The notes: generated by a model not told the origin, from the letters alone. A DNA stretch of 64,000 nt from Lucinisca nassula (GCA_963580285.1 OY757011.1:204245644-204309643); one strand, 5' to 3'. Counted from the first letter of the stretch, positions 1 through 10,570 are shown. Program-made: numbers and translations.

Positions 1-1407
1 TCACTTTCCGCCGATTTCTCCAGCAAGTCGTATGCCTCTGCGACAGCCAGGAAAGGCTGTGATTGTAAAATCTAAATTTTCCTTTACAGACTAAGACATT
101 CTGACAGGTGTGACACACCCTTTTAAAACATATATAGATAGAGGATATTTACTTTTTTGAGGTGGATACCAAAAATATTTCATCGAGTGTGTTGAAAACA
201 TCATAATTTTCACGAGTGCGAAGCACGAGTGAAAATTCGGATGTTTTCAACACACGAGATGAAATACTTTTGGTATCCGCCGAAAAAAAGTTAATGTTCT
301 TTTTATTTTATAATTTATTAGGACACTTACGGTAATTGATCGACCCGAGACGGTGACGTCACGATTTTGATCTGGCTACATGACGTCACAACTGTCAGTT
401 TCAAAGCATAAACAAATCGCCATTTTGGATTCTGCATTTTTAGTTCAAAGAATGCATTTCAAGGTATGTTACAGAATGCGTTGTGCTTATTTGAAGTCCA
501 TTTTATTCTGGAAGGCTCTGAGTGACATGCACCCAGCCACTGTCTAATCGATTCCGTGTAGCGGTCGTCGCGACCGGTTAAAAAAAAAAACACGCTGATT
601 TTAGCACAGATTTCCTGGTACAAACTCTACCTCAGCCATTCAGTGAACTGATACGCCTTGTAGACCATTTATAACAAAGCCAGCAAAGCCTAAATCTGTG
701 AGGGAACATTTAAATTGTGCCCGAGATGTGTGTCGGCAAAAGGGACATGTTCAAAATCACAGCGCTGCTGTTGTCAGGTATTGCACCTGTTCATTCAATT
801 TTAATGCCACCCGTAACCGGTAACCCTTAAAAATATGTTCTAATGGCATGAGGAATTATTATTCTTGGTAAACCAGAACGTAAACAAAAAAGTAGTTCCG
901 GCACGCTACAGTGAAATGATATAAATCGTATCAATCACATGTGAAATGATACGATATCATTTCACTTGTGATTGATATCATTTTTATTTGTTTCAGATAT
1001 GCTTTGATTTCACTGCTAAGTATAAAATAAAAGTGGTTACTGCTCTTGTAAATTGTAAGGGCGTCTATGTTTTATTTTCACGATCACTTCATGGAAAATC
1101 TTTAGCTGTGATACCACATTTGATATCGATATAATTCTTTTTGATCACTGTTGACAGCACATCGCGCTAGTGGCTACCCGTTCCTTGTGAGCCTCTATCT
1201 AGCCATTCGAATATAAGGGTGTGTCGCAATTGCATATCTATCTATAAAGTGCATCACATGGATTTGAATATTTATTATTTTACCTGACAATCATCGTCAA
1301 ATGACCTTAGTCTGTGCTCTCATTTCTTTAATTTGCAACTTTTAAATCACAGCCTTTCCTGGCTGTCACAGAGGCATGCGACATGCTGGAGAAGTCGGCG
1401 GAGGGTC
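1..1407. mobile_element. Non-autonomous TIR DNA element, about 1.4 kb
   Basis: Positions about 5-62 reappear in inverted orientation at about 1345-1402 with few mismatches; both arms share CAGCCAGGAAAGGCTGTGAT. The similarity continues weakly inward (GACTAAG near 90 and its inverse near 1310). No transposase-like frame lies between. The left end sits at the window edge, so a target duplication cannot be checked. The inside is AT-rich with two strong hairpins and otherwise nothing recognisable. The superfamily is unknown. Confidence 0.7.
161..281. repeat. Long hairpin (arms about 59 bp)
   Basis: The stretch 161-219 is the near-perfect reverse complement of 222-281, with a loop of only a few bases at GCGAAGC. 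Arms include GTGGATACCAAAA and GTGTGTTGAAAACAT. A smaller hairpin lies at about 910-990. Both sit inside the 1.4-kb TIR element. Confidence 0.85.
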
Positions 1408-1601
1408 AGGTCTAAAACTTTCCCACAGTGATGTATGGACTAAAATACATGTAAGAATAAAAAGGAAGAAACGAAAAAATCGATGCTTTAGATTTTCTGA
1501 ACGGAGTTTATTCAACTGTAGCCTTACATAATTTCAGAAACATACATCAACCTACGCTCAAATAAGGTATAAACCAGATACTGTAGGCGCTGGGTGTAAA
1601 A

Positions 1602-1882
1602 ACACCATCACATGAACAAGTCCATGAAATGAAGACCCGCCTATACCCCACATCATATAGAGAAACTCGGGTTTACGGGAGGTATACATTATTTTTCTCA
1701 TTTTTGCTCCAAGACATAGGTTGTGGGTACTCGTTAGAACCGCCCGCATGAGGCGGTTCTAACGAGCATCCACAACCTATGTTTGCAGTAATTTTAAGGA
1801 GAATATCCCGGATATCATCAGAAAAGTAGCCATTTTGGAGATGTGAAAAAATGCACTATGTCGGACGGGTGTGTTATCGTAA
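1602..1882 (+). mobile_element. Palindrome-core MITE, subfamily II
   Basis: One of about ten copies of a 250-330-bp MITE family. The centre (about 1725-1783) is an inverted repeat, GTGGGTACTCGTTAGAAC facing its complement. The right end matches the copy at 6292-6622 (GCACTAT...GGGTGTGTTATCGTAATG). It has no coding capacity. Confidence 0.75.
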
Positions 1883-1988
1883 TGCAAAGAAAGAATAACT
1901 TGAATCTTTCAAACATGTTTTGAAAGAGGAATAAGTCTTAATTTGCGGAAATTCTCTGTACATAGAACACGGGGAGGATAAATTATTT

Positions 1989-2180
1989 CATTATGAAAAC
2001 ATACCTATACAAATACAGTGTAAATTTTGCCGCCGTAAAAATTAAAATTTAAAGATGAAAAATTGTGATATTTTTCTTATTTCTGCTTTGGGGTACTCGT
2101 TAGGACCGCCTCATCAAGGCGGTTTCGATGAGGCGGTTCTTAAGAGTAACCACAATCTATATTTTAGAGCAGAAATAAGA
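1989..2180 (-). mobile_element. Palindrome-core MITE, subfamily I, truncated
   Basis: Begins at the TIR (CATTATGAAAACATACC, a variant of CATTACGAAAACACGCC), runs through the palindromic core (about 2093-2160) and stops at 2180, where an unrelated dispersed repeat begins. Confidence 0.7.
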
Positions 2181-2345
2181 ATAATAAGCCCTGTCGCCCA
2201 AATAAACCAGTAGGATTTATAAGCATGGACGGTCCGACTCGCACCGCTTTGCTGGGTAGGTTTAGATCCTCTAAGCCGTTTACCAGTACTCGTGTGCGGT
2301 CGGTGTATTGCTCTGCGTGGAAGCATCATGCAACCCATCTATTTC
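2181..2345 (-). repeat. Dispersed repeat R1, partial
   Basis: Partial copy of a dispersed family whose fuller copies are at 4955-5247, 6987-7290, 10640-10946 and 63281-63590. Shared words include TCTAAGCCG(TTTACCAGTACTCGTGTG) and GCGTGGAAGCATCATGCA. The missing part seems displaced by the SINE at 2354; a short piece of the R1 end resumes at about 2686-2712. Confidence 0.65.
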
Positions 2346-2353
2346 TTCAAACC

Positions 2354-2683
2354 GGCCCTATAGCTCAGTTGGTAGAGTGTCCGCTCCGGGGAACGGGAGG
2401 TCTCGGGTTCGATCCCGGGCCGCGACATACCAAAGTCGTTAAAAATGGTACTAGCTGCTCCTCGCTTGGCACTCAGATTTACGGGGTAGAGCTAGGACTG
2501 GTCGATTCAGTGTCAGGATAATGTGACTGGGTGTGGTATCATGTAATGTGTCTGGGACATGATACTTTAGTGAGGCAGCACTATAAACGTGAGCATTGAC
2601 CTCCCTGTCGCAACCAGTCACCGTCGTGATATGACTGAAAAATTGTTGAAAGCGACGTTAAACCCGAATTCACACACACACAT
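2354..2683 (+). mobile_element. tRNA-derived SINE, MetaSINE-like
   Basis: Starts with a tRNA-like head containing an A box (TAGCTCAGTTGG) and a B box (GGTTCGATCCC). A body of about 250 bp follows, then a 3' end with GCGACGTTAAACCCG and a (CA)n tail. Head, body and tail resemble the MetaSINE superfamily described from bivalves and other invertebrates; that assignment is from memory. It lies inside repeat R1. Confidence 0.7.
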
Positions 2684-2757
2684 TTCTTCAAGCCCCGCTG
2701 GGCGGGGGCCGACCCTGTGACAGAGCAATCTGTCATGTCTAAAAGAAGGTTATTTTA

Positions 2758-2845
2758 TGATGGAATTTTGTGATATTTTTCTAACGTTTACCCCCACACA
2801 TAGGTTGTGGGTGTTAATTAGTACTGCCTCATTGAGGCCACGTCG
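2758..2845 (+). repeat. Fragment of palindrome-core MITE
   Basis: Matches the part of the MITE leading into the central palindrome (ACATAGGTTGTGGGTG), then diverges near 2845. It is truncated or recombined. Confidence 0.5.
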
Positions 2846-2947
2846 TATCGACCCGATGCTTGCCCGACATTCTTTGCTGGCTGGGATATTCTTTAGTGGC
2901 TCGCAGTAGATGTACTAATATCTCGACCAAACTTTCAACACAGTCAA

Positions 2948-3226
2948 CATCACGAAAACACGCCTATCTAAATTTGACCCCCTTAAACCCCACTTTTATG
3001 TTGTAAAACTGGGGTTTGCAGGGGTATATAATATTTTTCTTATTTCTGCTCAAAAACATATATTGTGGGTACTCGTTAGAATCGCCTCGCCGAGGCGGTT
3101 CTAACGAGTATCCACAATCTATGTTTAGAGCAGAAATAAGAAAAATATCAAAACTTTTCATCTGAAAATTTTCATTTTTCGGTGGTAAAATTTACAATGT
3201 ATTTGTATAGGCGTGTTTTCGTAATG
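2948..3226 (+). mobile_element. Palindrome-core MITE, subfamily I, complete
   Basis: Best complete copy of subfamily I. The left TIR (ATCACGAAAACACGCCTAT) and right TIR (ATAGGCGTGTTTTCGTAATG) are inverse. The central palindrome at about 3063-3120 carries GAACCGCCTCG-type arms, and TTCTTATTTCTGCTC-type sequence flanks it symmetrically. Confidence 0.85.
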
Positions 3227-3508
3227 AACTTCTTTATTCCGACATTCAATATAAGGACGAAACTCCTTATAACAACAATTTTAATGGAACGAATCCATCG
3301 CCAGTTAAAACAAAAAAAAAAAGACGGCTTGGTAATATTTTTCAAGACTGTAAGTATGTAATACTACAAAATACAATTGGTGTGGTCTCGCTGAGGCGAT
3401 TCTAACAAATAACCACAAAAATTGATTCTTCGAGTATAGTTATGATAAAAATGGCTTTGACAATTTATTATTCTTGTCATAATTGGGATTCTTTATAGCG
3501 ACAATTTG

Positions 3509-3741
3509 GGCCCCGCCAAGCGATTTTGGTACTTATCGCCTATGCGAGCAGCGAAGGTTCAGGCGAGCCTGCGCATCCGCGCAGTCTCGCCAGAACCTTC
3601 GCTGCTCGCTCATACAAGCAGTGAATCAAGAGGAACCTTCAGACAGAAAGCCATATCCCTGGCCCCTCTGAATGGCTAGGCATGCGCAGTTAAAATTTGT
3701 CATGACGGAATGCTCGAAGACCCAAATTCGCTTGGCGGGGC
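3509..3741 (+). mobile_element. MITE-S (about 233 bp), copy 1
   Basis: TIRs GCCCCGCCAAGCGATTTTG and CAAATTCGCTTGGCGGGGC bound the element. Inside is a second inverted pair (GCGAGCAGCGAAGGTTC and its complement). Close copies lie at 12293-12526 and, inverted, at 54471-54705. It has no coding capacity. Confidence 0.85.
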
Positions 3742-3791
3742 TCATTTCATTATACCAGCAAACTGTTGTGGTGCCAGTATAACGAAGGTAC

Positions 3792-4021
3792 CATTACGCA
3801 AACACGCCCTATACAAATACATTGTAAATTTTACCGCCCAAAAACAAAGACTTTAAGATGAAATACTGTGATAGTGTTCTTATTTCTGCTCAAAATATCA
3901 ATATGGCGGTCCTAATGAGTTCCCACAGTCTATATTTTAAAACAGAAATAAGAAAAAATAGGTTTACCCCTGTAAACCCCAAATTTACTGTATAAAAGTG
4001 GTGTATGCTTGTTTTCGTGGT
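3792..4021. mobile_element. Palindrome-core MITE, subfamily I, degraded centre
   Basis: The left end CATTACGCAAACACGCC and right end GCTTGTTTTCGTGGTG mark the element. Half of the central palindrome is lost; the remainder near 3900-3930 still reads GCGGTCCTAATGAG. Confidence 0.65.
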
Positions 4022-4529
4022 GTCCGTACCAAAGATGCCTGAACCGTTGAAGTTCATCTATAATTACACTGCCCAACCTGTGTATAGCAAGCACCCCAGG
4101 GATGACCAAAAAGTCATTGCTTAATACAGGTGCTTGCTAAATACAGGTGAATAATAATACTTTTCCCTTCATTGGGAACAAAAATCATGGTGACATGTTA
4201 CTGACTTAATAGAGGTGACCACTATGACAAGTTTGACTGTAGTTTAAAAAGTGGAAAAGACTTACCGTAAGTCGCCGAGAAAGAAAGAACTGCCAGTAAC
4301 ACTATTGTGAACATCACGATGCTGTTTGTGATTGAACCGAAAGGTGTAATGAGACCTGGGCGAGCTTTCCCTTTTTATAAGGAAAACGTTAGGACGAGCG
4401 TGTTAATTGTCCTGAGAATTGAAACAGATCGCACTGTCTGAAGCCTACTTGAAATCGCTTCACTTTCAATGTGGCAACTTTATGTCATGCATACACACGA
4501 TATGCCAGGTATAGAAAAGTTTATTTTCG

Positions 4530-4690
4530 TTAACCCATCAGTACCAAAAACCCCAAAAGTGGTACCTTGGCAAACAGTGCAGCCCCAGAACAGTCGCCGC
4601 AGAAAGCTGCGTCTGATCAGGGCCTACACTGCTTCCAAAACGTTACGCCTTTTGAAGAAAACACAACCTGACACCCCTAAACACACCTAT
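4530..4690 (+). repeat. MITE-G, truncated copy
   Basis: Begins TTAACCCATCAGTACCA and contains CAGACTCC-type sequence with a GATCAG palindrome (CGCCGCAGAAAGCTGCGTC). It is related to copies at 56293-56463 and 57540-57766, and its right side is replaced by the MITE starting at about 4677. Confidence 0.6.
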
Positions 4691-4940
4691 ATAATTTTGA
4701 CCCCTTTGAACCCCACTTTTAAATAGTAAAAACTGGGGTTTACAGGGGTAAGCATTATTTTTCTTATTTCTGCTCTAAAATATAGATTGTGGGTACTCGT
4801 TAGAACCGCCTCATCGAGGCGGTTCTAACGAGTACCCACAATCTATATTTTGAGCAGAAATAAGAAAAATATTATAATTTTTCATCTTAAATTATTTTTT
4901 TTGGCGGTAAAATTTACAATGTATTTGTATAGGCGTGTGT
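4677..4940 (+). mobile_element. Palindrome-core MITE, subfamily I
   Basis: The central palindrome at about 4790-4850 is perfect over arms of about 25 bp (GTACTCGTTAGAACCGCC, then CATCGA, then the complement). The right TIR reads TTGTATAGGCGTGT. It is inserted in or next to MITE-G. Confidence 0.85.
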
Positions 4941-4954
4941 TTGTTTGTTTGATT

Positions 4955-5247
4955 TGAGGTTTAACGTCCCCGTCAACACTGTAAAGGTAATTTTGGAGAC
5001 GTTGCTTCCAATTTTGTGGGACTTTTACCCGACATTGAGATGAAATGACATCTCAAGCCCTGTCGCCCAATGAAACCAATAGAGTTTATTAGCATGGACG
5101 GTCCGCCTCGCACCCCGGTTCCTGGACAAGCTTAGATCCTCTAAGCGGTTTACCAGTACTGGTGTGCGGGCCAGATTCAGCTCTGCGTGGAAGCATCATG
5201 CAGCCCATATATTTCTTCAAGCCCCTATGGGCGGGGGCTTCATATAG
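4955..5247 (-). repeat. Dispersed repeat R1
   Basis: In minus orientation the unit runs from a GCCCCCGCCCA-type start to a tail reading CGTTAAACCTCAAATCAAAC. That tail resembles SINE or LINE 3' ends, but no A or B box is evident. It is a non-coding dispersed family. Confidence 0.7.
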
Positions 5248-5389
5248 GCGTGTGTTCGTAATGTTCGTAATGTATATGGTAGAATATTCCATTCGGTACA
5301 AAGAGGGTTAATAGGGGTAATTGGATGAGGCGAAGGTGAGGCGTCCCACAAATATTAGCTTACAAATGGACAAAGACTGCTGTCCTTGT

Positions 5390-5556
5390 AGAAGCCTCCG
5401 TGGTGCAGTGGTTACGCTACTCGTCTTGTAAACCAGGGATCGCAGGATCGATCCCGGGCTTCTCCAGACTTTCGGATGAGTCTTTAAACCGAGGTCCCGT
5501 CTCCGTATGACCTTATCTGTTGGTGGGACGTTAAACTAAAACTCACTCACTCACTG
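5390..5556 (+). mobile_element. tRNA-Thr-derived SINE (SINE-T), copy 1
   Basis: The tRNA-like head reads GCCTCCGTGGTGCAGTGGTT (A box), with anticodon-loop-like CTTGTAA (TGT) and B box GGATCGATCCC. The body ends GACGTTAAACTAAAACTCAC with a CACT-repeat tail. Other copies are minus-strand at 5700-5847, 10318-10497, within both LTRs near 20.5 and 28.5 kb, and at 55482-55644. Confidence 0.8.
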
Positions 5557-5699
5557 CTGTCCTTGCAGCAGGTAAGGGCCGACGGAGAATGCTATTTCCT
5601 TCTTTTCTGCGCCTCCGTTCATTTTCCTCTTTCCCCACTGACCCTTACTTTTATCCCCTATGCTATCTCTTCTTTTCTCTTAAACCCAAACACAATCAT

Positions 5700-5847
5700 A
5701 TGAGTGAGTGAGTGAGTGAGTTTTAGTTTTACCTCCCACCAACAGCTAAGGTCAAACGGAGACGGGACCTCGGTTTAAAGACTCATCCGAAAGTCTGGAG
5801 AAGCCCGGGATCGATCCTGCGACCCCTGGTTTACAAGGACACAATCA
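5700..5847 (-). mobile_element. SINE-T, copy 2, interrupted
   Basis: Minus-strand copy beginning (in plus reading) with a GAGT-repeat tail and running to the tRNA-like head at about 5830. The head is cut by the MITE that starts at 5848. Confidence 0.75.
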
Positions 5848-6124
5848 CATTACGATAACTCGCCCGTACGACATAGTGCATTTTTCACATCTCCAAAATG
5901 GCTCCTTTTCTGATGAAAATCCTTCATATTTTTCTTATAAATACTCATAACATAGGATGTGGGTGCTCGTTAGAACCGCCTCATTGAGGCGGTTCTAACG
6001 AGTACCCACAACCTATGTCTTGGAGTAGAAATGAGAAAAATAATGAAAACCCCCGTAAACCCAAGTTTTCTCTATATAAAGTGGGTTTTAGGGGGGTCTT
6101 AATTTCACGGACTTGTTAACATGA
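5848..6124 (-). mobile_element. Palindrome-core MITE, subfamily II, inserted in SINE-T
   Basis: Inverted copy of the 6292-6622 type. It starts with CATTACGATAACTCGCCCG, has the palindrome at about 5955-6015 and ends near CACGGACTTG. Its left edge falls within the tRNA-like head of SINE-T, giving the insertion order. Confidence 0.8.
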
Positions 6125-6291
6125 TGTATGAGCCGGAGCACAACATTTCTTGCAATTAACATGTCCGCCCAGACAGCAAGCGCATCAGCACAGTCTGATC
6201 ATAGTCTTCGTTGTACTCTCTAAGGATAGTTAAAAGGGCCCAATGTTCGTTCATGCAGTACGTCTCTCGTCAGACTATATGGATGCGCAGC

Positions 6292-6622
6292 ATCACGTGA
6301 TCAAGTCCGTGAAATGAACACCCCCTTACACCCCACTTTATATAGTGAAAACTGGGGTTTACGGGGGTAAACAATATTTTTCTTATTTCTGCTCCAAGAC
6401 ATAGGTTGTGGGTACTCGTTAGAACCGCCTCAATTATTTCTGCTCCAAGACATAGGTTGTGGGTACTCGTTAGAACCGCCTCAATGAGGCGGTTCTAACG
6501 AGTACCCACAACCTATGTCTTGGAGCAGAAATAAGAAAAATATCACAGATTTTCGTCAGAAAAGTAGCCATTTTGGAGATGTAAAAAATGCACTATATCG
6601 CACGGGTGTGTTATCGTAATGG
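6292..6622 (+). mobile_element. Palindrome-core MITE, subfamily II, with internal duplication
   Basis: Complete copy bounded by CATCACGTGATCAAGTCC and TGTGTTATCGTAATG. A block of about 55 bp from ATTTCTGCTCCAAGACAT through GAACCGCCTCA is present twice (about 6385-6431 and 6436-6482) before the right palindrome arm. The flanks (ATGCGCAG / GTCTGATC) suggest insertion into another GTCTGATC-containing repeat. Confidence 0.8.
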
Positions 6623-6986
6623 TCTGATCTGAGTCTTCACTGGTCGCAGATATAAATTGTAAAAATTGCTGTGCCCCGCTTCATCTGTCAGCTTATAAAA
6701 AGGTTAATTATCTCCTAAGATACCAGCAAAGACTCAGGTGAGGTTGCGCAGCAGCACTGTCGCTATAATGCGTATATGGGGCGCCGTTTTACTATTTACA
6801 TGTAATCCTGGGCAGCGTGCACATTCTTTCGCCAGAAACTGACAACGGCCCTTCTTGAATCAGGGCTAAATAATGCTGATCGAATGCTAAGGACCCTTTA
6901 TTTCGTGTAACAGTTCATTTGTTTTACTTTAAGCCATCATTTTTACGAAAATATGTTAAACCCCAATTTTTTTAACGCAATAAAGG
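6623..6986. other. Unannotated interval
   Basis: No convincing ORF, repeat end or RNA gene was seen. The first bases (GTCTGATCTGAGTC) may continue a repeat split by the MITE at 6292-6622. Confidence 0.4.
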
Positions 6987-7290
6987 GGTTACCCATGCCC
7001 CCGCCCAGCGGGGCTTGAAGAAATAAATGGGCTGCCCGATGCTTCCACGCAGAGCTAAATCCGACCGCACACGAGTGGTGTATACCCTCTTAGCGGATCT
7101 AAGCCTGTGCACGGAAAACGGTGCGAGTCGGACCGCCCATCCTTATAAACCCTATTGGTTTCATTGGGCGACAGGGCTTGAGATGTCATTTCATCTCATT
7201 GTCGGGTAAAAGTCCCACAAAATCCGAAGCAACGTCTCCAAAATGACCTATATAGTGTTGACGGGACGTTAAACAACAAATCAAACAACC
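6987..7290 (+). repeat. Dispersed repeat R1, near-complete
   Basis: Plus-strand copy from GCCCAGCGGGGCTTGAAG to GACGTTAAACAACAAATC. Comparison with 4955-5247, 10640-10946 and 63281-63590 defines a unit of about 300 bp with a fixed 3' end, consistent with a retroposed non-coding element. Confidence 0.75.
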
Positions 7291-7868
7291 GAAACAAAAG
7301 GGGCTATGTTACAACGCATAATGTAGTAATGTAGTAATTTCTTCATTTTGATTTTTTTTACTACATTATGCGTTGGCATAGTCGACGCGAAATGAAGTAA
7401 AAAAAATATACTCGGTAAAAAAGTTTTGTCCCTATGTATACAATCGGCTGTAAAATATCACAGGGTCGGTCGATTCTCATATGGCATATACCAAACTCTT
7501 TAGCAGCCACTGCTCGTCAATACTGATTAGGTTTAGGTAAGAAGGACGCGATCGTAAATGCTCCAGAGGCTGCGGAGTGCGACTGGGGTCAACTTTCAAA
7601 ACGTGCAAATCGTAACAAAGGACTAGCCACGTATCGGCATTCGACAAACATGAAATATCGACTCATCGAGACCACCGCATCCTTTGATTGAAACATTGTC
7701 ATATCGAATCAACGTTGATACGACATTATTCCATTTTATGCATATACTGATACGTGGCACTGGTCTTAAACAAAGCAAGAAGATCAGCAACTTTATTTCA
7801 CTATTCTGACATTTGAAATTCATTTGACATGTGAAACACTATTCAATAAGTTTGAACTTTGTCTTTCT

Positions 7869-8909
7869 TTAGTAGTGGGTATAACCTCCGCGATTGTCTC
7901 TGCACTCAATCAGTCGTTTTCTGGTAGAGAAGACCATCTTCCGGATGGTGGCTTGAGGGATTGGATGCCATTCCTCTCCAAGGAAGCGCCGAAGATCTGC
8001 CATAGTGCTGTGCTCTGTTATCCTCGTTTGGACGGCTCTGCCGAGGACATCCCAGACATGTTCAATGCAGCTTAAGTCAGGCGACATTGCTGGCCAGTCT
8101 AACCGTCTGACGTTGTTGGCTTGCAGATAGGCGTCTATAATTCTTGCCCGATGTGGTCTGGCATTATCATCTTGAAAGATGGCGTTGTTTCCCATTTGCT
8201 GAAGGAAAGGCACAACATGGGGACGTAGGATCTCGTCGATGTAGCGTTGACCGGTAAGAATTCCTGGAACCACAACGAGGTTGGTACGCCTATCTGCCGT
8301 CACACCAGCCCAGACCATGACACTTCCTCCATTGTAAGCATGGCGTGGCTGCACGTTGGCTTCCGCGTGACGCTCCCCATTCCGACGCCAGACACGTAGA
8401 CGTCCGTCAATATGATGTAGGCAAAACCGACTCTCATCTGAGAACACGACAGTTCGCCACTGCTGTCTATTCCATCGCACATGATTCCGAGCAAACTGAA
8501 GACGAGCTGCTCTGTGCCTCGGTAAAAGAATGGGCTTCTTCGCAGGAACACGTGATTTCAGCCCAGCAGCATGGATTCTGTTCCGAATGGTTTGAACAGA
8601 GACGGCTATGCCCCCAGCACCTCGTAGTCGTCGAATCCGCATAGTCGTCATTTTGGCATTGGTAAAGCGGCTTCTTAGAGTGCTGTTGGTGATCAGTCGA
8701 TCCTCGGCATGGGTTGTTGCCCTGGGTCTTCCTGAGCGCGGGAGGTCCTTGACATCCCCAGAAGCTGCATAGCGTTGCCTTATCCTGTCGATAGTCTTGC
8801 GATTTGTGTTAAACGCTATGGCAACACGTCGACTAGATTGCCCTGCCTGGAGCTGCCCAAGTGCCCTAGCCCGGTCTAAGTTTGACAGTTTTCGGTAACG
8901 AGGTGGCAT
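7869..8909 (-). CDS. Tc1-type DD34E transposase, intact ORF
   Basis: Encodes 346 residues from the ATG at 8909 (MPPRYRKLSN). An N-terminal paired-like helix-turn-helix (QLQAGQSSRRVAIAFN, then NRKTIDRIRQRY) is followed by a GRPR-like motif (SGRPRATT), a second HTH, then the catalytic core. The acidic residues visible are in FSDESRF, QDDNARPH and CIEHVWD, with 34 residues between the second Asp and the Glu, the DD34E spacing of Tc1 elements. It would cut and paste DNA at TA sites in the nucleus. No stop or frameshift interrupts it, and the length matches Tc1 transposases. Its own TIRs are unclear: weak inverse similarity exists between about 7796-7860 and 8995-9060. It sits within the 3.85-kb element, probably as a nested copy. 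Confidence 0.93.
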   Translation of the reverse strand: MPPRYRKLSNLDRARALGQLQAGQSSRRVAIAFNTNRKTIDRIRQRYAASGDVKDLPRSGRPRATTHAEDRLITNSTLRSRFTNAKMTTMRIRRLRGAGGIAVSVQTIRNRIHAAGLKSRVPAKKPILLPRHRAARLQFARNHVRWNRQQWRTVVFSDESRFCLHHIDGRLRVWRRNGERHAEANVQPRHAYNGGSVMVWAGVTADRRTNLVVVPGILTGQRYIDEILRPHVVPFLQQMGNNAIFQDDNARPHRARIIDAYLQANNVRRLDWPAMSPDLSCIEHVWDVLGRAVQTRITEHSTMADLRRFLGEEWHPIPQATIRKMVFSTRKRLIECRDNRGGYTHY

Positions 8910-9089
8910 CGTGATCAAAGTCTATGGTGTTTCTACGGTAACAAGTTTATCAAATCTGTTTTAAAGCGATGCTCACAAAAGTGCACGATTAAAAAAAACA
9001 TTGATGAACTCAACATTTTGAAAAATCACAAAAAGCATGCAAGTGAAATTTTAATGAGTTTGTCGGTAAAACTGACCTTTTTGAGAAAT

Positions 9090-9183
9090 GAATGAATAAA
9101 TAAACGAACAAACGAACGGACGAACGAATAGACGAACGAAAGAACAAACACGAACGAGCGAGCGAGCGAACGAACGAACGAAT
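9090..9183. repeat. Degenerate tetranucleotide repeat (CGAA)n
   Basis: A run of CGAA/CGAG/AACG units with scattered changes. Predicted peptides across it are low-complexity and not genes. Confidence 0.9.
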
Positions 9184-9254
9184 ACCGCATGAATGAATGC
9201 GGTAAACAATATCAAGTCGCCTCTCAAAACGATTGTCATTTTTGCCGGCGTTTT

Positions 9255-9720
9255 TAACCCCCTCCGGCATTTTGCAGCATCTGTACCAGCCGTTAAGGTC
9301 TAAAAGGGGCTAATGGTTTCGTGCCCTTTTCAAGTACAGACTGTGCATCAAAATGATACAAATTACACAAAAATCTGATCATTAGCTATTGAGTTATACC
9401 CAATTACAGCCATTTTTTTCACCTTTTTGACAACGTCTTCTGGGGGTCTGCAGCCTCTGTATCAGGAGTTAAGGTCCAAAAGACAAAACACCTTTCTGAT
9501 CCCTTTTTGGCATAGTCTTGCAATATCAACAATGAAAATTTCACAAAAATCTGCCCAGCAATTACTGAGTTAGACCCCGTTGTTTACAATAGTCATTAAC
9601 GCTTAAATTACGATTTGCACGTTTTGAAAGCTGACCCTTACAACATTTGGCAGCCTCTGTAGCATTTTCTGACAGGTTCATAAGACTCAAACCTAATCAG
9701 TATTGACGGGCTGTGGCTGC
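9255..9720 (+). repeat. Diverged tandem repeat, about 175-205-bp unit
   Basis: GCAGC(A/C)TCTGTA followed by GTTAAGGTC-like sequence recurs near 9275, 9451 and 9650, each followed by ACACAAAAATCTG- and ATTGAGTTA-like words. About 2.5 units are present. The last one runs into the right inner TIR of the 3.85-kb element. Confidence 0.55.
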
Positions 9721-10317
9721 TGAAGAGGCTGGTATATACTATATGAAAATCGATCGTTCCTGTGATATTTTACAGCCCATTCTCTGCCTAGGGACAAAAC
9801 TTTTTTTACCGAGTATATTTCATTTCGCGTTGATATGCACCATATCGACGCATAATGAAGTAATGATGGTAGAACATAGCTGTCTTCGAAAAGACTTAGG
9901 AAGCAATACAGTTAAATTCCTACAATTTAGACCACATTTGAGACGGTTCAAAAGTGGTCTTTAAGACCACAGTTGAACAGTCCAAAAGACGGTCTTCCAC
10001 AAAAGCACACTGAAGGTCAAAATCACAAAGAAAATGTAGCTTTAACCTTCCAAATATGCTTTAAAAACAAAATTTGTATTAATTTTAGGTGGTCTTAATA
10101 GTGGAATTTCATTGTATTTGATTAAGCCAGTATAATTAAAATCGTACGCCTTGCGCTATTTTGGTCTCATGCCTGATGTCTTTCCCTCATTTGTGTTTTA
10201 AGGCTCAACACATGATCGTGTAGTGCACACAAAAGTTGGGACGGGGGATCCTATCGGCTTGTACCTGTCCATAGCCCAGTTGTTTGTCCATCTTTGCATG
10301 TTAAAAGGAGTGCGAGT

Positions 10318-10497
10318 GTGTTTCAGTTACCGTCCCACCAACAGCTTAGGTCATACGAAGTAGCGAACTTGGTTTCAAGACTCATTCATACGGAGACGGG
10401 ATCTCGGTTGAATCCGAAAGGCTGGAAAAAGCCGGGGATCGATCCAGCTACCCCGGTTTGTCAGGCTAGTAGCTATAGCATAACTACTACACCACAG
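10318..10497 (-). mobile_element. SINE-T, copy 3
   Basis: Minus-strand copy with B box (GGGATCGATCC in plus reading) and A-box end ACACCACAGAGGCTTC. An internal rearrangement near 10350-10400 has shuffled the AAGACTCAT and GGAGACGGGA blocks. Confidence 0.7.
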
Positions 10498-10570
10498 AGG
10501 CTTCTGTGTCTTATATGGAAGTAGATATCTAGTGTTGACGGGGACGTTAAACCTCAAATCAAACAAATCA

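Noticed and set aside
2354..2430. Possible functional tRNA gene
   Set aside because: A and B boxes are present but the anticodon stem does not pair well and the sequence continues into a SINE body and tail; likewise the tRNA-like heads at 5390, 15600-15688, 30915-30985 and 62664.
9010..9270. 86- and 62-codon ORFs rich in RSF/FVR repeats
   Set aside because: They translate the degenerate (CGAA)n repeat.
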